NCBI GenBank assembly: GCA_003343905.1
Contig: QAKI01000043.1
Location: forward strand, 80,569 to 144,568
Direction of reading: 5' to 3'
DNA from: Subdoligranulum variabile
GTDB lineage: Bacteria > Bacillota > Clostridia > Oscillospirales > Ruminococcaceae
DNA: 64,000 nt
Positions 29,978-38,932 of this stretch are shown in pieces. Position numbers and translations under genes: made by a program. The notes under the pieces were generated by a model. The model was given only the letters and a program-made list of their open reading frames with translations. It made no database searches and had not been told where the DNA came from. Numbering within the stretch: the first letter of the stretch is position 1; each line of letters begins with the position of its first letter.

Positions 29978-30994
29978 TTACATCTCCCGCCCGACGGCGG
30001 CGGCGACCTTGCGGCACATGGCGATGGTCTCGGCAAATTTGTCGGGCTTCAGGCACTGGGCGCCGTCGCTCCAGGCACATTGCGGGTTATCGTGCACTTC
30101 GATCTCCAGGCCGTCGGCGCCTGCGGCCACGGCGGCCAGCGCCATGCTCTGGATGTATTTGTAGTCGCCGGTGGCGTGGCTGGGATCGACCACGATGGGC
30201 AGGTGGGTCTTTTCCTTGATGACCGGCACGGCGGACAGGTCCAGCGTGTTGCGGGTGGCGTGCTCAAAGGTGCGGATGCCGCGCTCGCAGAGGATGACGT
30301 TTTCATTGCCGCCGGCCATGATGTACTCGGCCGACATGATCCATTCCTCGATGGTGTTGGCAAGGCCGCGCTTGAGCAGCACGGGCTTGGTCATTTTGCC
30401 CACGGCTTTCAGCAGTTGGAAGTTCTGCATATTGCGCGCGCCGATCTGCACCACGTCCACATACTGCTCAAATTCGTCGATGTGGGCTTCGTCCATCAGT
30501 TCGCTGACGATGGGCAGGCCGGTGGCTTCCTTGGCCTTGACCATGTCCAGGATGCCCTCGGTGCCCAGGCCCTGGAAGGAGTAGGGGCTGGTGCGGGGCT
30601 TGTAGGCGCCGCCGCGCATCAGGGTGGCGCCGCCCTCCTTGACAAGGCGGGCCATGCGCAGCATGTGTTCCTCGCCCTCCACGCTGCAGGGACCGGCGAT
30701 GACGGCCACCGGCGCTTTGCCGCCGATCTTCACGCCGCACACGTCCACCACGGTGTCCTCGGGGTGGAACAGGCGGTTGGCGCGCTTGTAAGGGGCCGAA
30801 ACGCGGGTGACGTTATCGACCCAGGGGTTCGCCAGCACGTCCTTTTCGGCGATCTTGGTGGTGTCGCCCACCAGGCCGAACACGTTGTAGTCGGTGCCGC
30901 GGATCAGCGTGACCGAAAGGCCCTGCTTCTCAAAACTGTCGATGATGCGGTCCAGTTCGACCTGGGGCGTGCCTTTTTTAGTAGAAATGATCAT
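29978..30994 (-). CDS. aroF: 3-deoxy-7-phosphoheptulonate synthase (DAHP synthase, AroF type)
   Basis: A 338-residue type I-beta DAHP synthase condensing PEP and erythrose 4-phosphate, the entry to the shikimate pathway. An N-terminal ~70-residue ferredoxin-like domain (MIISTKKGTPQVELDRIIDSFEKQGLSV...) precedes the TIM barrel; in Thermotoga-type enzymes this domain gives tyrosine feedback. Barrel motifs are AVIAGPCSVEG, RGGAYKPRTSPYSFQGLG, QIGARNMQNFQLLKAVG, LLKRGLANTIEEW and VVDPSHATGD. The gene lies 45 bases after aroE/K. Confidence 0.95.
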   Translation of the reverse strand: MIISTKKGTPQVELDRIIDSFEKQGLSVTLIRGTDYNVFGLVGDTTKIAEKDVLANPWVDNVTRVSAPYKRANRLFHPEDTVVDVCGVKIGGKAPVAVIAGPCSVEGEEHMLRMARLVKEGGATLMRGGAYKPRTSPYSFQGLGTEGILDMVKAKEATGLPIVSELMDEAHIDEFEQYVDVVQIGARNMQNFQLLKAVGKMTKPVLLKRGLANTIEEWIMSAEYIMAGGNENVILCERGIRTFEHATRNTLDLSAVPVIKEKTHLPIVVDPSHATGDYKYIQSMALAAVAAGADGLEIEVHDNPQCAWSDGAQCLKPDKFAETIAMCRKVAAAVGREM

Positions 30995-31039
30995 AGGGGA
31001 AACCTCTTTCTGAAAACATTGTGTGATCCCATGGACCTG

Positions 31040-32299
31040 TCACAGCAGATTTTGGGAAGCGACCAGTTGGGCGGCGGCCTGTGCCACGCGGTTCAGGCTG
31101 CCGGAATTGTCCAGCACGGCGTCGGCCGCCGCGCGGTACAGGGGCGTGCGCTCGGCTTCCAGCCGTTTGAGGGCCGTGCCCCCGCGGGACAGCGGCCGCC
31201 CGTAGGTGGCCAGCTTGTCCAGCGCGCGCTGGACCCACAGTACGGTGCCGTTCTGGCGCAGGGCGTGGACGTTGGCGGGGGTCTTGATGATCCCGCCGCC
31301 GCAGGCGATGACCTGCCCCGTGTGCAGGCATACGTCGGCCAGCGTTTCGGCCTCGTAGCGGCGGAAGGCTTCCTCGCCTTCGCGGGCGAAGATGTCGGGG
31401 ATATTGCAGCCGGTGCGGCGCTCGATCTCCTCGTCCAGGTCCACGAAAGTCTTGCCCAGCCGTTTGGCCAGTGCCGCGCCGATGCTGGATTTGCCGCAGC
31501 CCGGCATGCCGATCAGCGAAACGTTGGAAAGTTCGCTTTGCAGGCGGCGGCAGGTCTCCGGGATGATGCGCCCGGCGTCCAGGGAACGCCCGGTAAAGTG
31601 CTGGGCGGCGTAGACCGCCTGGGCCACCAGCATTTCAAACCCGCCCGCCGCGGTGACGCCGCATTCGGCGGCCCGCAGCACCAGTTCGGTGCGGAAGGGG
31701 TTGTACACCACGTCCAGCACCGCTTCCAACGCGGGGAAGGCCGTGGGGTCCAGCATGCACTGGCCCACGTTGGGGAACATGCCGCAGGGCGTGGTGTTGA
31801 CGATGATCTGCACGTCCCGCCGGTGGGCGGCCTCGCTGTAGGTCAGCGCGCCGCCGCGGCCGGTGCGGCTGGCGGCCAGCACCTGGGCCGCGCCGCCGTC
31901 CCGGCAGACGGCTTCCACCGTGGAGTGGGTGCCGCCGGTGCCCAGGATCAGCACGGTCTTGCCGGCAAAATCTACGCCGTGGGCCTGCGCCAGATAAGCG
32001 AACCCGGCGTAATCGGTATTATACCCGTACAGCCGGCCGTCCCGGTTGACGATGGTGTTCACCGCGCCGATGGCCCGCGCTTTGGGGGCGATCTCGTCAC
32101 AGTAGGGGATAACGAGCTGTTTGTAAGGAATCGTGACGTTGATGGCGGCGAACGCGCGTTTTTCCATAAAGGCGCGGGCTTCGGCCTCGGTGGGCAGCGG
32201 CAGCAGTTCATAGGTATAGTCCGCCAACTGCTCATGGATGATTTTGGAATAGCTGTGGCCCAGTTTGCCACCGATCAGACCATACAGCGTTTGCTCCAT
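31040..32299 (-). CDS. aroE/aroK: shikimate dehydrogenase-shikimate kinase fusion
   Basis: A 419-residue bifunctional protein. Residues 1-~255 are shikimate dehydrogenase: GLIGGKLGHSYSKIIHEQL, AINVTIPYKQLVIPYCDE with the catalytic Lys, VNTIVNRDGRLYGYNTDYAGF with Asp, LILGTGGTHSTVEAV for NADP. Residues ~262-419 are shikimate kinase: Walker A GMPGCGKSSIG, FVDLDEEIERRTGCNIPDIFAREGEEAFRRYE and CGGGIIK. It reduces 3-dehydroshikimate and phosphorylates shikimate in one polypeptide. The linker is short. Six bases separate it from aroC. Confidence 0.95.
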   Translation of the reverse strand: MEQTLYGLIGGKLGHSYSKIIHEQLADYTYELLPLPTEAEARAFMEKRAFAAINVTIPYKQLVIPYCDEIAPKARAIGAVNTIVNRDGRLYGYNTDYAGFAYLAQAHGVDFAGKTVLILGTGGTHSTVEAVCRDGGAAQVLAASRTGRGGALTYSEAAHRRDVQIIVNTTPCGMFPNVGQCMLDPTAFPALEAVLDVVYNPFRTELVLRAAECGVTAAGGFEMLVAQAVYAAQHFTGRSLDAGRIIPETCRRLQSELSNVSLIGMPGCGKSSIGAALAKRLGKTFVDLDEEIERRTGCNIPDIFAREGEEAFRRYEAETLADVCLHTGQVIACGGGIIKTPANVHALRQNGTVLWVQRALDKLATYGRPLSRGGTALKRLEAERTPLYRAAADAVLDNSGSLNRVAQAAAQLVASQNLL

Positions 32300-32305
32300 A
32301 CAGGG

Positions 32306-33445
32306 TCACATCCTTTCAGGCGAAGAATCGGGATCGTTCCGGGGCAGGCCGTGCTTCTGTGCCAGCGTGCCGTAGCGCACCGTCAGCAGGTCCAGCAGGC
32401 CGAAAGCGGTCAGTGTGTTCTGCACGACGGCAGCCCGCGGCACGATGCAGGGGTCGTGCCGCCCCTTGATCTGGAGCGGCGCGTCCCGGCGGGCCGTATA
32501 ATCCACCGTGTGCTGCTCTTTATAAATGCTGGGCGTGGGTTTGATGACCGTGCGGAACACCAGCGGCATACCGTTGGTGATGCCGCCGTTGACGCCGCCG
32601 TTGCGGTTGGTGGCCGTCACGACCCGGCCCTCCCGCATGGTGAAGGGGTCGTTGGCTTCGCTGCCGCGCATCCCGGCAAAGCGGAACCCGGCGCCGAACT
32701 CCAGCCCCTTGCAGGCGGGGATCGCAAACATCAGATGGGCGAGTTCGCTCTCCACGCTGTCGAACCAGGGTTCGCCGATCCCGGCGGGCAGCCCGGTGAC
32801 GATGGTCTCCAGGATGCCGCCCACGCTGTCGCCGTCCTGCCCCGCCGCGCGGATGGCCTGCTGCATGGCGGCCTCCCGGTTGGGGTCCAGCAGCGCAAAA
32901 TGGCCGGGCTGCGGTTCCGGCAGCACCAGCCCGGCGGCGCTGGAAAGGGGGGCGTCCTCCACGCCTGCGCAGGCGGCGATGTGGGTGTACACCCGCACGC
33001 CCAGGCGGCCCAGCACGCTTTCACACAGCGCCCCGGCGGCCACGGACGCGGCAGTCACCCGGCCGGAAAAATGCCCGCCGCCCCGGGCGTCCTGCCAGCC
33101 TTCGTATTTGGCGTAGGCGGCAAAGTCGGCGTGCCCGGGGCGCAGCAGGTCGGCGGTTTTGGCATAGTCACCGCTGCGGGTGTTCAGGTTGCGGATCACC
33201 AGCGTCACGGCGGTGCCGGTGGTGTGGCCCTCATATACGCCGGAAAGGAACTCCACTTCGTCGGCCTCGGTGCGGGCGGTGGAAAGCCCGTCCCCCCGGG
33301 CGCGGCGGCGGTCCATGGCGGCGGCGATGGCGACCTCGTCCACCGGCAGCCCGGCGGCCAGACCATCCAGCACCGCGCCCACGGCGGGGCCGTGGCTCTC
33401 GCCGAAGATCGTCAGGCTGATCGCGTTGCCAAACGTGTTTTTCAT
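32306..33445 (-). CDS. aroC: chorismate synthase
   Basis: A 379-residue FMN-dependent enzyme making chorismate from EPSP. GNAISLTIFGESHGPAVGAVLDGLAAGLPV, the FMN/substrate loop RPGHADFAAYAKYEGWQDARGGGHFSGR and TNRNGGVNGGITNGMPLVFR are diagnostic. The start has GGGGGGAGC before it. It sits between aroB (117 bases away) and aroE/K. The C-terminal tail NDPDSSPERM extends a few residues past the fold. Confidence 0.95.
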   Translation of the reverse strand: MKNTFGNAISLTIFGESHGPAVGAVLDGLAAGLPVDEVAIAAAMDRRRARGDGLSTARTEADEVEFLSGVYEGHTTGTAVTLVIRNLNTRSGDYAKTADLLRPGHADFAAYAKYEGWQDARGGGHFSGRVTAASVAAGALCESVLGRLGVRVYTHIAACAGVEDAPLSSAAGLVLPEPQPGHFALLDPNREAAMQQAIRAAGQDGDSVGGILETIVTGLPAGIGEPWFDSVESELAHLMFAIPACKGLEFGAGFRFAGMRGSEANDPFTMREGRVVTATNRNGGVNGGITNGMPLVFRTVIKPTPSIYKEQHTVDYTARRDAPLQIKGRHDPCIVPRAAVVQNTLTAFGLLDLLTVRYGTLAQKHGLPRNDPDSSPERM

Positions 33446-33562
33446 CCGAAAGCTCCCCCCTACAATGGAAAAAGCGTGCGCCGCAAAAACAGGCGGCGGA
33501 AAAAGCGGTACATGCGCGGCGCGGGCGGCTTGCAGCCGGGACCCGCCGGCGCGCAGGCGTTC

Positions 33563-34588
33563 TTACTCGATCCCCAGCAGATGGGGCAGTTCGCTGGTGG
33601 GCAGCGTTTCGGCGCGCCAGCAGCCCAGACCGGGGCATTTGATCACGGTGATCTTGTCCCCGCAGGTCTTTTTGTCGTGCTGCATATATTCCAGCACCTT
33701 GGCCTTGTTGGCCCCCGCGCGGGTGGGCAGGCCCAGGGCGCGGTAGACGGCCCGCACCCGCTTGAGCAGCGCCGGGTCCTCGATCATGGGCAGCATGCCC
33801 AGGGCCACGCATTCCCCGTGGTACAGCCCGGTGGTGCGCCGCCCGCGCACGCCGCGCACGGCCTCGATGCCGTGGCCGATGGTGTGCCCGAAGTTCAGGC
33901 AGGCGCGCACGCTGCCCTCCCGTTCGTCCTGTTCCACGATCTTTTTCTTGAATTTCAGGCTGCGGTAGACGATCTGCTCGATGTGCTCTTCGGGGCGTTC
34001 CTTCTCGAACAGGGCGAACAGTTCGGCGTCCCCGATCAGCGCAGTTTTCAGTGCTTCGGCCAGACCGTTGACCATGTGGCGGCGGGGCAGGGTGGCCAGG
34101 GTATCAAAATCCACCAGCACCACTTTGGGCTGCCAGAAAGCGCCCACGATGTTCTTGGCCGCGCCCAGGTCGATGGCGGTCTTGCCGCCGATGGAGGAAT
34201 CCACCTGCGCCAGCATGGTGGTGGGGCAGTTCACAAAGTCGATGCCGCGCATATAGCTGGCGGCGCAGAACCCGCCCAGGTCGCCCACCACGCCGCCGCC
34301 CACGGCCACCAGCAGGTCCCGGCGATCCATGCCGAAGTCCAGCATGGCCTGCAGGACCTGGCCGTAGACTTTCAGGCATTTGCTGCCCTCGCCCTGGGGG
34401 ATGGTGTAGATGGTGCTGTTGGGGCACTGGCCGGCCACCGCCCGGGCGTACTGGGCGGGCACGCCGGAATCCGTCAGCACGAACACCCGGCGGTTCTGCA
34501 CGTTGGTGAACTGGTGCAGGTTGGCCAGGCAGCCCGCTTTCAGGATGATGTCATAACTGCGGCTTTTGAGTTGCATAGTCAGTTTCAT
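33563..34588 (-). CDS. aroB: 3-dehydroquinate synthase
   Basis: A 341-residue NAD- and metal-dependent enzyme converting DAHP to 3-dehydroquinate. The NAD motif GGGVVGDLGGFCAASYMRGIDFVNCPTTMLAQVDSSIGGKTAID and the zinc ligands in NFGHTIGHGIEAV and LYHGECVALGML are present. The N-terminus is a little shorter than typical. It lies 24 bases downstream of pheA. The following step, 3-dehydroquinate dehydratase, is not encoded anywhere in the window. Confidence 0.95.
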   Translation of the reverse strand: MKLTMQLKSRSYDIILKAGCLANLHQFTNVQNRRVFVLTDSGVPAQYARAVAGQCPNSTIYTIPQGEGSKCLKVYGQVLQAMLDFGMDRRDLLVAVGGGVVGDLGGFCAASYMRGIDFVNCPTTMLAQVDSSIGGKTAIDLGAAKNIVGAFWQPKVVLVDFDTLATLPRRHMVNGLAEALKTALIGDAELFALFEKERPEEHIEQIVYRSLKFKKKIVEQDEREGSVRACLNFGHTIGHGIEAVRGVRGRRTTGLYHGECVALGMLPMIEDPALLKRVRAVYRALGLPTRAGANKAKVLEYMQHDKKTCGDKITVIKCPGLGCWRAETLPTSELPHLLGIE

Positions 34589-34612
34589 GCTTGCACATCC
34601 TTTTGTTTTGGC

Positions 34613-35719
34613 TTATGGTTCGGCGGTGTCCAGCGTGAAGGCCCCCAGCACGCGCAGCGTGCTGCAGGCGGCGCGCAGGGTGTCCAGCAGCGCATCGCAG
34701 TCGGCGCGGGCGCTGCCTTTGGGGCAGACGAGCTGGACATAAAAATAGTATTCAAAGGGAACATGGGGCAGCGGGCGGCTCTTGATACATTCCATGTTGA
34801 AGCCCCGCGCCCCGATCTGGTCCAGCACGGCGGCCAGTTGGCCGGGTTCGTGCCGGGCGGTGAACAACAGCGCCAGCCGCTGGCCTTCGCCGGTGGGGAC
34901 CGGCGGTTCGGCGGCGCGCTGGATCACGATGAAGCGGGTGGTGTTGTCGCCCTCGGTGTTGACGCCCTCGGCCAGGATCGACAGGCCGTATAATGCGGCG
35001 GTCTCGGCGCTGGCGATGGCCGCCACCGACGGGTCTTTCTGCTCCGCCACGGCGCGCGCGGCCTCCGCCGTATTGCTCCAGGAGCGGGTGGCAAGGCCGT
35101 GCTGCTGCAAAAAGGCGTTGCTCTGCGCCAGGGCCTGCGGGTGGCTGATGACCGTGCGCACCTGGGCCAGGCTGCTGCCCGGCATGCCCAGCAGGTCCTG
35201 CCGGATGGGCAGGTCGCACATGCGGGCCACGATCAGGTCCGGGTGGGTGTAAAGCAGGTCCAGCACGGCGGAAACATCCCCGGCGCTGGAATTTTCAAAG
35301 GGCAGCACGCCGAACTCGGCGTCGCCGTTCTGCACGGCGTCGAACACCTCGGCCCAGGTGGTAAAAGCCAGCGGCCGGGCAAAGGGGAACAGCCGCCGCA
35401 GGGCGATGTGGCTCCAGGCGCCCTGCACGCCCTGGTAGGCAGCGGTGCCGCGGCCCAGGATCGCCCGCTGGTATGCGCGGGAGACCGCCATGGCCTGCTC
35501 CAGAAAGGCGCGGTAGTAGGGGCGCAGGGCGTCGTCCTGCAGGCGGGCGGTGTTTTTTTCCACCACGGCGGCCTCGCGCACGGCGTCGAACACCGGCTTG
35601 CCGGTCTGCGCCTTGTAGCGCGCCACATGGGCCACCGCCTGCATCCGCTGTTCAAACAGCGCCGCCATCTCGGCGTCGATGCGGTCGATCTCCGACCGGG
35701 CCTGCTGTAAAAGATCCAT
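34613..35719 (-). CDS. pheA: bifunctional chorismate mutase-prephenate dehydratase (P-protein)
   Basis: A 368-residue protein. Residues 1-~90 are an AroQ-type chorismate mutase (RSEIDRIDAEMAALFEQRMQAVAHVARYKAQTGKPVFD), ~95-275 prephenate dehydratase (VQGAWSHIALRRLF, FGVLPFENSSAGDVSAVLDLL, VISHPQALAQSNAFL, TTRFIVI), and ~285-360 an ACT domain (LALLFTARHEPGQLAAVLDQIGARGFNMECIKSRPLP) that should sense phenylalanine. The catalytic Thr is in the NTTRF segment. First gene of the aromatic operon; its promoter at 35770-35798 reuses bases of the terminator hairpin beside the repeated element. Confidence 0.95.
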   Translation of the reverse strand: MDLLQQARSEIDRIDAEMAALFEQRMQAVAHVARYKAQTGKPVFDAVREAAVVEKNTARLQDDALRPYYRAFLEQAMAVSRAYQRAILGRGTAAYQGVQGAWSHIALRRLFPFARPLAFTTWAEVFDAVQNGDAEFGVLPFENSSAGDVSAVLDLLYTHPDLIVARMCDLPIRQDLLGMPGSSLAQVRTVISHPQALAQSNAFLQQHGLATRSWSNTAEAARAVAEQKDPSVAAIASAETAALYGLSILAEGVNTEGDNTTRFIVIQRAAEPPVPTGEGQRLALLFTARHEPGQLAAVLDQIGARGFNMECIKSRPLPHVPFEYYFYVQLVCPKGSARADCDALLDTLRAACSTLRVLGAFTLDTAEP

Positions 35720-35769
35720 ACCCGAAGGCTCCCTTCCCGCTGCGTTCTTGATTACAAAAATCCAGTATC

Positions 35770-35798
35770 AGTATACCATAACAAAAGGGCCGCCACAA
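35770..35798 (-). promoter_or_regulatory. promoter of the aromatic operon
   Basis: TTGTGG, 17 bases, TATACT on the minus strand. The -35 box lies inside the hairpin at 35789-35808. The leader is only about 45 bases, too short for a T-box. Confidence 0.55.
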
Positions 35799-35808
35799 GA
35801 GCGGCGGC
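35789..35808 (-). terminator. terminator hairpin, distal copy, next to repeated element B
   Basis: GCCGCCACAAGAGCGGCGGC on the plus strand; on the minus strand the stem is followed by CCTTTTGTT. An identical 20-base copy lies at 36156-36175 on the other side of the element. Confidence 0.7.
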
Positions 35809-35810
35809 TG

Positions 35811-36153
35811 CAGACTGTCGAAAAAGATTCGAAATCTGTTGCCAGTGGCGGACATGCGCCGACGCTGGCAACACATACAGGAAAATTTTGCGGCAAATTG
35901 TGTAGGAGGCCACAGGCCGATTGCGCGATTTGCCGCAAAATTTTGTCGAAGGGGAATCCAAAGGGCTGCGGAGCCGCGTGCCACCTGCGGCGGATGCAGC
36001 AAGGCGGAGCAGGGGCAGTGGTCGCAGAACGCAAGCGCCGCCCCAAGGCGCGCCGCGTGATGCGGGCACCGCAACCCGTTAAACAGGAGCGTCAGGCACC
36101 GCCGTGCGCGACTGTTGCCCCTTTTGGAGCATGTCGAGAAGCTCGACATGCTC
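35811..36153 (-). repeat. 343-bp interspersed element, copy B
   Basis: Same element as 19715-20123: start CAGACTGTCGAAAAAGATT, internal inverted repeat AATTTTGCGGCAAAT, end stem GAGCATGTCGAG / CTCGACATGCTC (36127-36153) with a different three-base loop. It lacks the ~65-base insertion of copy A. It lies between the HAD hydrolase gene and the terminator that precedes pheA. Confidence 0.85.
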
Positions 36154-36155
36154 GT

Positions 36156-36175
36156 GCCGCCACAAGAGCGGCGGC
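36156..36175. repeat. duplicated terminator hairpin, proximal copy
   Basis: Exact 20-base copy of 35789-35808 immediately outside the right end of element B, 18 bases from the HAD gene stop. On the minus strand no T-run follows this copy. Confidence 0.75.
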
Positions 36176-36193
36176 CGGAAAAAAAGGCGAAGA

Positions 36194-37036
36194 TCAGCCG
36201 TGCAGCGCGCTGCGCAGCGCGGCCAGCAACTCGGCCTGGTAATCGGGGCTGAACGTGCCGTGCAGCAGCTTGGGCAGGGCTTCCTCCTGCAGGCGCTGCC
36301 AGCTCTGCGCTTCGCGCCCGGGCAGGATCGGCACAAAGGCGACCCGGTTGGCGGCGGCAGCCTGGGCGTCCCCCATGGCGTCGCCCACCATCATGACCTT
36401 GCGGCTCTCATACCCGCAGGCCAGCATCGTGGCGATGGAGTTGGCCTTGCTGCCCACCTCCTGCCCGAAGATGATGTCGGCGTGCTGGGCCAGGCCGTAG
36501 CGTTTCCACTCGCTGGCGATGGCGCTCTCGTTGGCGGCGCTGACCACGGCCAGATCGGCCACGGTGTGCAGTTGGCGCAGGCTTTCCTGCACGCCGGGGA
36601 ACGGCTCAAACGTGGGTTCCAGCGCCTGGATGCGGCGGTTGCAGGCGTTGCTCCATTCCAGCAGTTTGCGCAGCGCCAGGCTGCCGGTCTTTTTCAGTTC
36701 GTGCTGCAAGCTGGCGGAGGACAACTCGCTCGAAGTGTTCACCCAGGCGGCGATGTCCTCGCTGCCCGGTACCTCGATGCCGCGGTTTTTCAGCCGGTCG
36801 AACACCAGAATGACGCTCTCGAACCGGGAAATCCCGCGGGTCAGGGTGTGGAGGTTGATCTCCTCCCAGGCGGCGGAGATGAAGTCCGCCTGATCCTCCA
36901 GCGAAAAAACGCGGATCAGTTCGGGGCACATGACCGTCGTGTGCTTGATGCGCATGGTGTCCATCACACAGCCGTCCGAATCCATACAGACCAGAAATTC
37001 GCGCTTTTTGGTAAAATCCGTCAATGCGTTTGCCAT
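36194..37036 (-). CDS. HAD superfamily hydrolase
   Basis: A 280-residue HAD phosphatase-like enzyme. Motif I is CMDSDGCVMDTMRIKH (nucleophile Asp and second Asp), motif II is in LAVVSAANESAI, and motifs III/IV are GSKANSIATMLACGYESRKVMMVGDAMGDAQAAA. A large helical cap (residues ~30-130) lies between motifs I and II, so substrates are probably small phosphates. The start at 37036 follows AGGGGGGTTATG. It is transcribed alone toward the repeated element B. Substrate unknown. Confidence 0.87.
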   Translation of the reverse strand: MANALTDFTKKREFLVCMDSDGCVMDTMRIKHTTVMCPELIRVFSLEDQADFISAAWEEINLHTLTRGISRFESVILVFDRLKNRGIEVPGSEDIAAWVNTSSELSSASLQHELKKTGSLALRKLLEWSNACNRRIQALEPTFEPFPGVQESLRQLHTVADLAVVSAANESAIASEWKRYGLAQHADIIFGQEVGSKANSIATMLACGYESRKVMMVGDAMGDAQAAAANRVAFVPILPGREAQSWQRLQEEALPKLLHGTFSPDYQAELLAALRSALHG

Positions 37037-37171
37037 GCTGTCATAACCCCCCTGTAGCGTTTGAAACAGAAATCCTGTACCTATCCATCATAGCAAAAGG
37101 GGACGGCGTTTGGCAATGGTTTTTTTGAAAAAAATCATGCATTTGTCTAAATTTTCACCCCCAGAACCACC

Positions 37172-37903
37172 TCAGGGGGCGGTCTGCGCCCCAAGCGCCT
37201 GCCCAATGGGCAGGTTCAGCACCAGCGTGGCGCTGCGGTCGGCCGGGGTGGGCTGCTTGTTGATGACCACCAGTTCGTCGCCGCGGAAGAACCGCAGCAG
37301 CCCGGCGGCCGGGTAGACGGCCAGACTGGTGCCGCCTACGATCAACGTGTCGGCGGCTGCGATGGCGCGCACGGCGTCCTCCATCGTCTGTTCGTCTAGG
37401 CCCTCCTCATACAGCACCACGTCCGGCTTGACGATGCCGCCGCATTCGGTGCAGCGGGGGATGCCGTCGCCCTGCCCGGCGGCCTGCTCGATAAATTCCA
37501 CCGGGTAGAACTTGCCGCAGCGGGTGCAGTAGTTGCGCAGGGTGGAGCCGTGCAGTTCATAGACCGTGCGGCTGCCGGCGGCCTGATGCAGCCCGTCGAT
37601 GTTCTGGGTCACGACGGCCTTGCAGACGCCCTGGCGCTCCAGTTCGGCCAGCCGCAGGTGGGCGGCGTTGGGCTTGGCCCCATGTACGATCAGTTTGCTG
37701 CGGTAGAAATCGAAAAATTCCGCTGTGTGGCTCTCATAAAAGCTGTGGGAGAGCATGACCTCCGGCGGGTAACGGAATTTCTGGTGGTACAGCCCGTCCA
37801 CCGAACGAAAATCCGGGATGCCGCTTTCGGTCGAAACGCCCGCCCCACCGAAAAATACAAGGTTTTTGCTTTTTGCCAGGATCGCTTCCAGCTCCGGTAC
37901 CAT
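37172..37903 (-). CDS. NAD-dependent protein deacylase (SIR2 family)
   Basis: A 243-residue sirtuin. GGAGVSTESGIPDFRS (NAD site), VVTQNIDGLHQAAG, the catalytic His in YELHGS, two zinc CxxC pairs (YCTRCGKFY, RCTECGG) and VGGTSLAVYPAAGL are all present, so it should be an active lysine deacetylase or deacylase. The ATG at 37903 follows AAAGGGGAAG; a 56-residue upstream extension is rejected. It is divergent from the NAD(P)H-hydrate dehydratase gene with 97 bases between. It differs from the class-M sirtuin encoded at 58454. Confidence 0.93.
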   Translation of the reverse strand: MVPELEAILAKSKNLVFFGGAGVSTESGIPDFRSVDGLYHQKFRYPPEVMLSHSFYESHTAEFFDFYRSKLIVHGAKPNAAHLRLAELERQGVCKAVVTQNIDGLHQAAGSRTVYELHGSTLRNYCTRCGKFYPVEFIEQAAGQGDGIPRCTECGGIVKPDVVLYEEGLDEQTMEDAVRAIAAADTLIVGGTSLAVYPAAGLLRFFRGDELVVINKQPTPADRSATLVLNLPIGQALGAQTAP

Positions 37904-38000
37904 ACAAACTTCCCCTTTCGTTTTTGCTGTGAATGGATTATAATGGAACAAACCAAGGGTCCTATCCCTATCATAACAGGCTTGGCAAGGAGGATGCAAG

Positions 38001-38885
38001 ATGCAGGAGATCACACGCAGCGTTGTACGCGAACGTCTGCCCGAACGCCGGGCGGATTCCAACAAGGGCACCTATGGCAGCGTGCTCACAGTGGCGGGCA
38101 GCATGGCCTACCGCGGGGCGGCTTCGCTCTGTGTGGAAGGGGCGCTGCGGGGCGGCGCGGGGCTGGTGTACCTGGCCAGCGTCGAGCCGGTGATCCAGCT
38201 TGTGCTGGCCCGCACGCCGGAATGCTGCGCCTGCGGCTGCCGCACCGATGCGGACGGCGGCATCCGCCCGCAGGACACCGCGGCCCTGCGCGCCTGGTTC
38301 GCGGGCAAGAACACCGTCCTGCTGGCCGGTCCCGGTCTGGGTGAAAGCGCGGGCGCCATCTGCAGCGTGCTGCTGGGGCGCCGCCGCCCCTGGTCGGCCG
38401 CCGTGCTGGACGCCGATGCGCTCAACGCCCTGGCCGCCGGGACGCTGCGCGGCGGCCTGCCGGAACATACGGTGCTGACCCCGCACCCCGGCGAGGCCGC
38501 CCGCCTGCTGCACACCACCGTGGGGGAGGTGCAGGCCGACCGGGAAACGGCGGTCTGCCGCCTGGCCGAAGAATACGGCTGCGTGGCGGTGCTCAAAGGG
38601 AACGAAACGCTGGTGGCGGAACCCGGCGGGGAACTGTGGCGCAATACCACGGGCAACGCCGGGCTGGCCCGCGGCGGCAGCGGCGATATTCTGGCGGGGC
38701 TGCTGGCGGGGCTGCTGGCCGCCGGGTGGCAGCAGGGCCGCAGCGAACTGGACGCCGCCCTCATGGCGGTGTGGCTGCATGGGGCGGCCGCCGACCGCTG
38801 CGCGCGCCGCCGCAGCCGGACGGCCATGCTGCCGCACGATATTTTTGCGGACTTGGGCGCGCTGCTGGCGGAACTGGAAGGCTGA
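38001..38885 (+). CDS. nnrD: ADP/ATP-dependent NAD(P)H-hydrate dehydratase
   Basis: A 294-residue ribokinase-like enzyme that repairs hydrated NADH and NADPH. N-KGTYGSVLTVAGSMAYRGAASLCVEGALRGGAGLVYLAS, LLAGPGLGES, LTPHPGEAARLL and NAGLARGGSGDILAGLLAGLLA are diagnostic. The epimerase domain (NnrE) often fused to it is absent here. A TATAAT box lies at 37939-37944; the gene starts with AAGGAGGATGCAAG upstream of the ATG. The SCP2 gene follows 47 bases later on the same strand. Confidence 0.92.
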   Translation: MQEITRSVVRERLPERRADSNKGTYGSVLTVAGSMAYRGAASLCVEGALRGGAGLVYLASVEPVIQLVLARTPECCACGCRTDADGGIRPQDTAALRAWFAGKNTVLLAGPGLGESAGAICSVLLGRRRPWSAAVLDADALNALAAGTLRGGLPEHTVLTPHPGEAARLLHTTVGEVQADRETAVCRLAEEYGCVAVLKGNETLVAEPGGELWRNTTGNAGLARGGSGDILAGLLAGLLAAGWQQGRSELDAALMAVWLHGAAADRCARRRSRTAMLPHDIFADLGALLAELEG

Positions 38886-38932
38886 ACCGGGCAGCGCGCG
38901 GTAAATTCAAAACAACGAAAGGGGAATCCTGT

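Noticed and set aside
29882..34993. 1703-residue open frame on the plus strand
   Set aside because: Antisense shadow spanning five aro genes, each of which is unmistakable on the minus strand. Composition is Gly/His/Gln-rich and unlike any protein family.
35720..35790. T-box or attenuator before pheA
   Set aside because: The leader is only ~45 bases with no specifier loop, antiterminator bulge or leader peptide.
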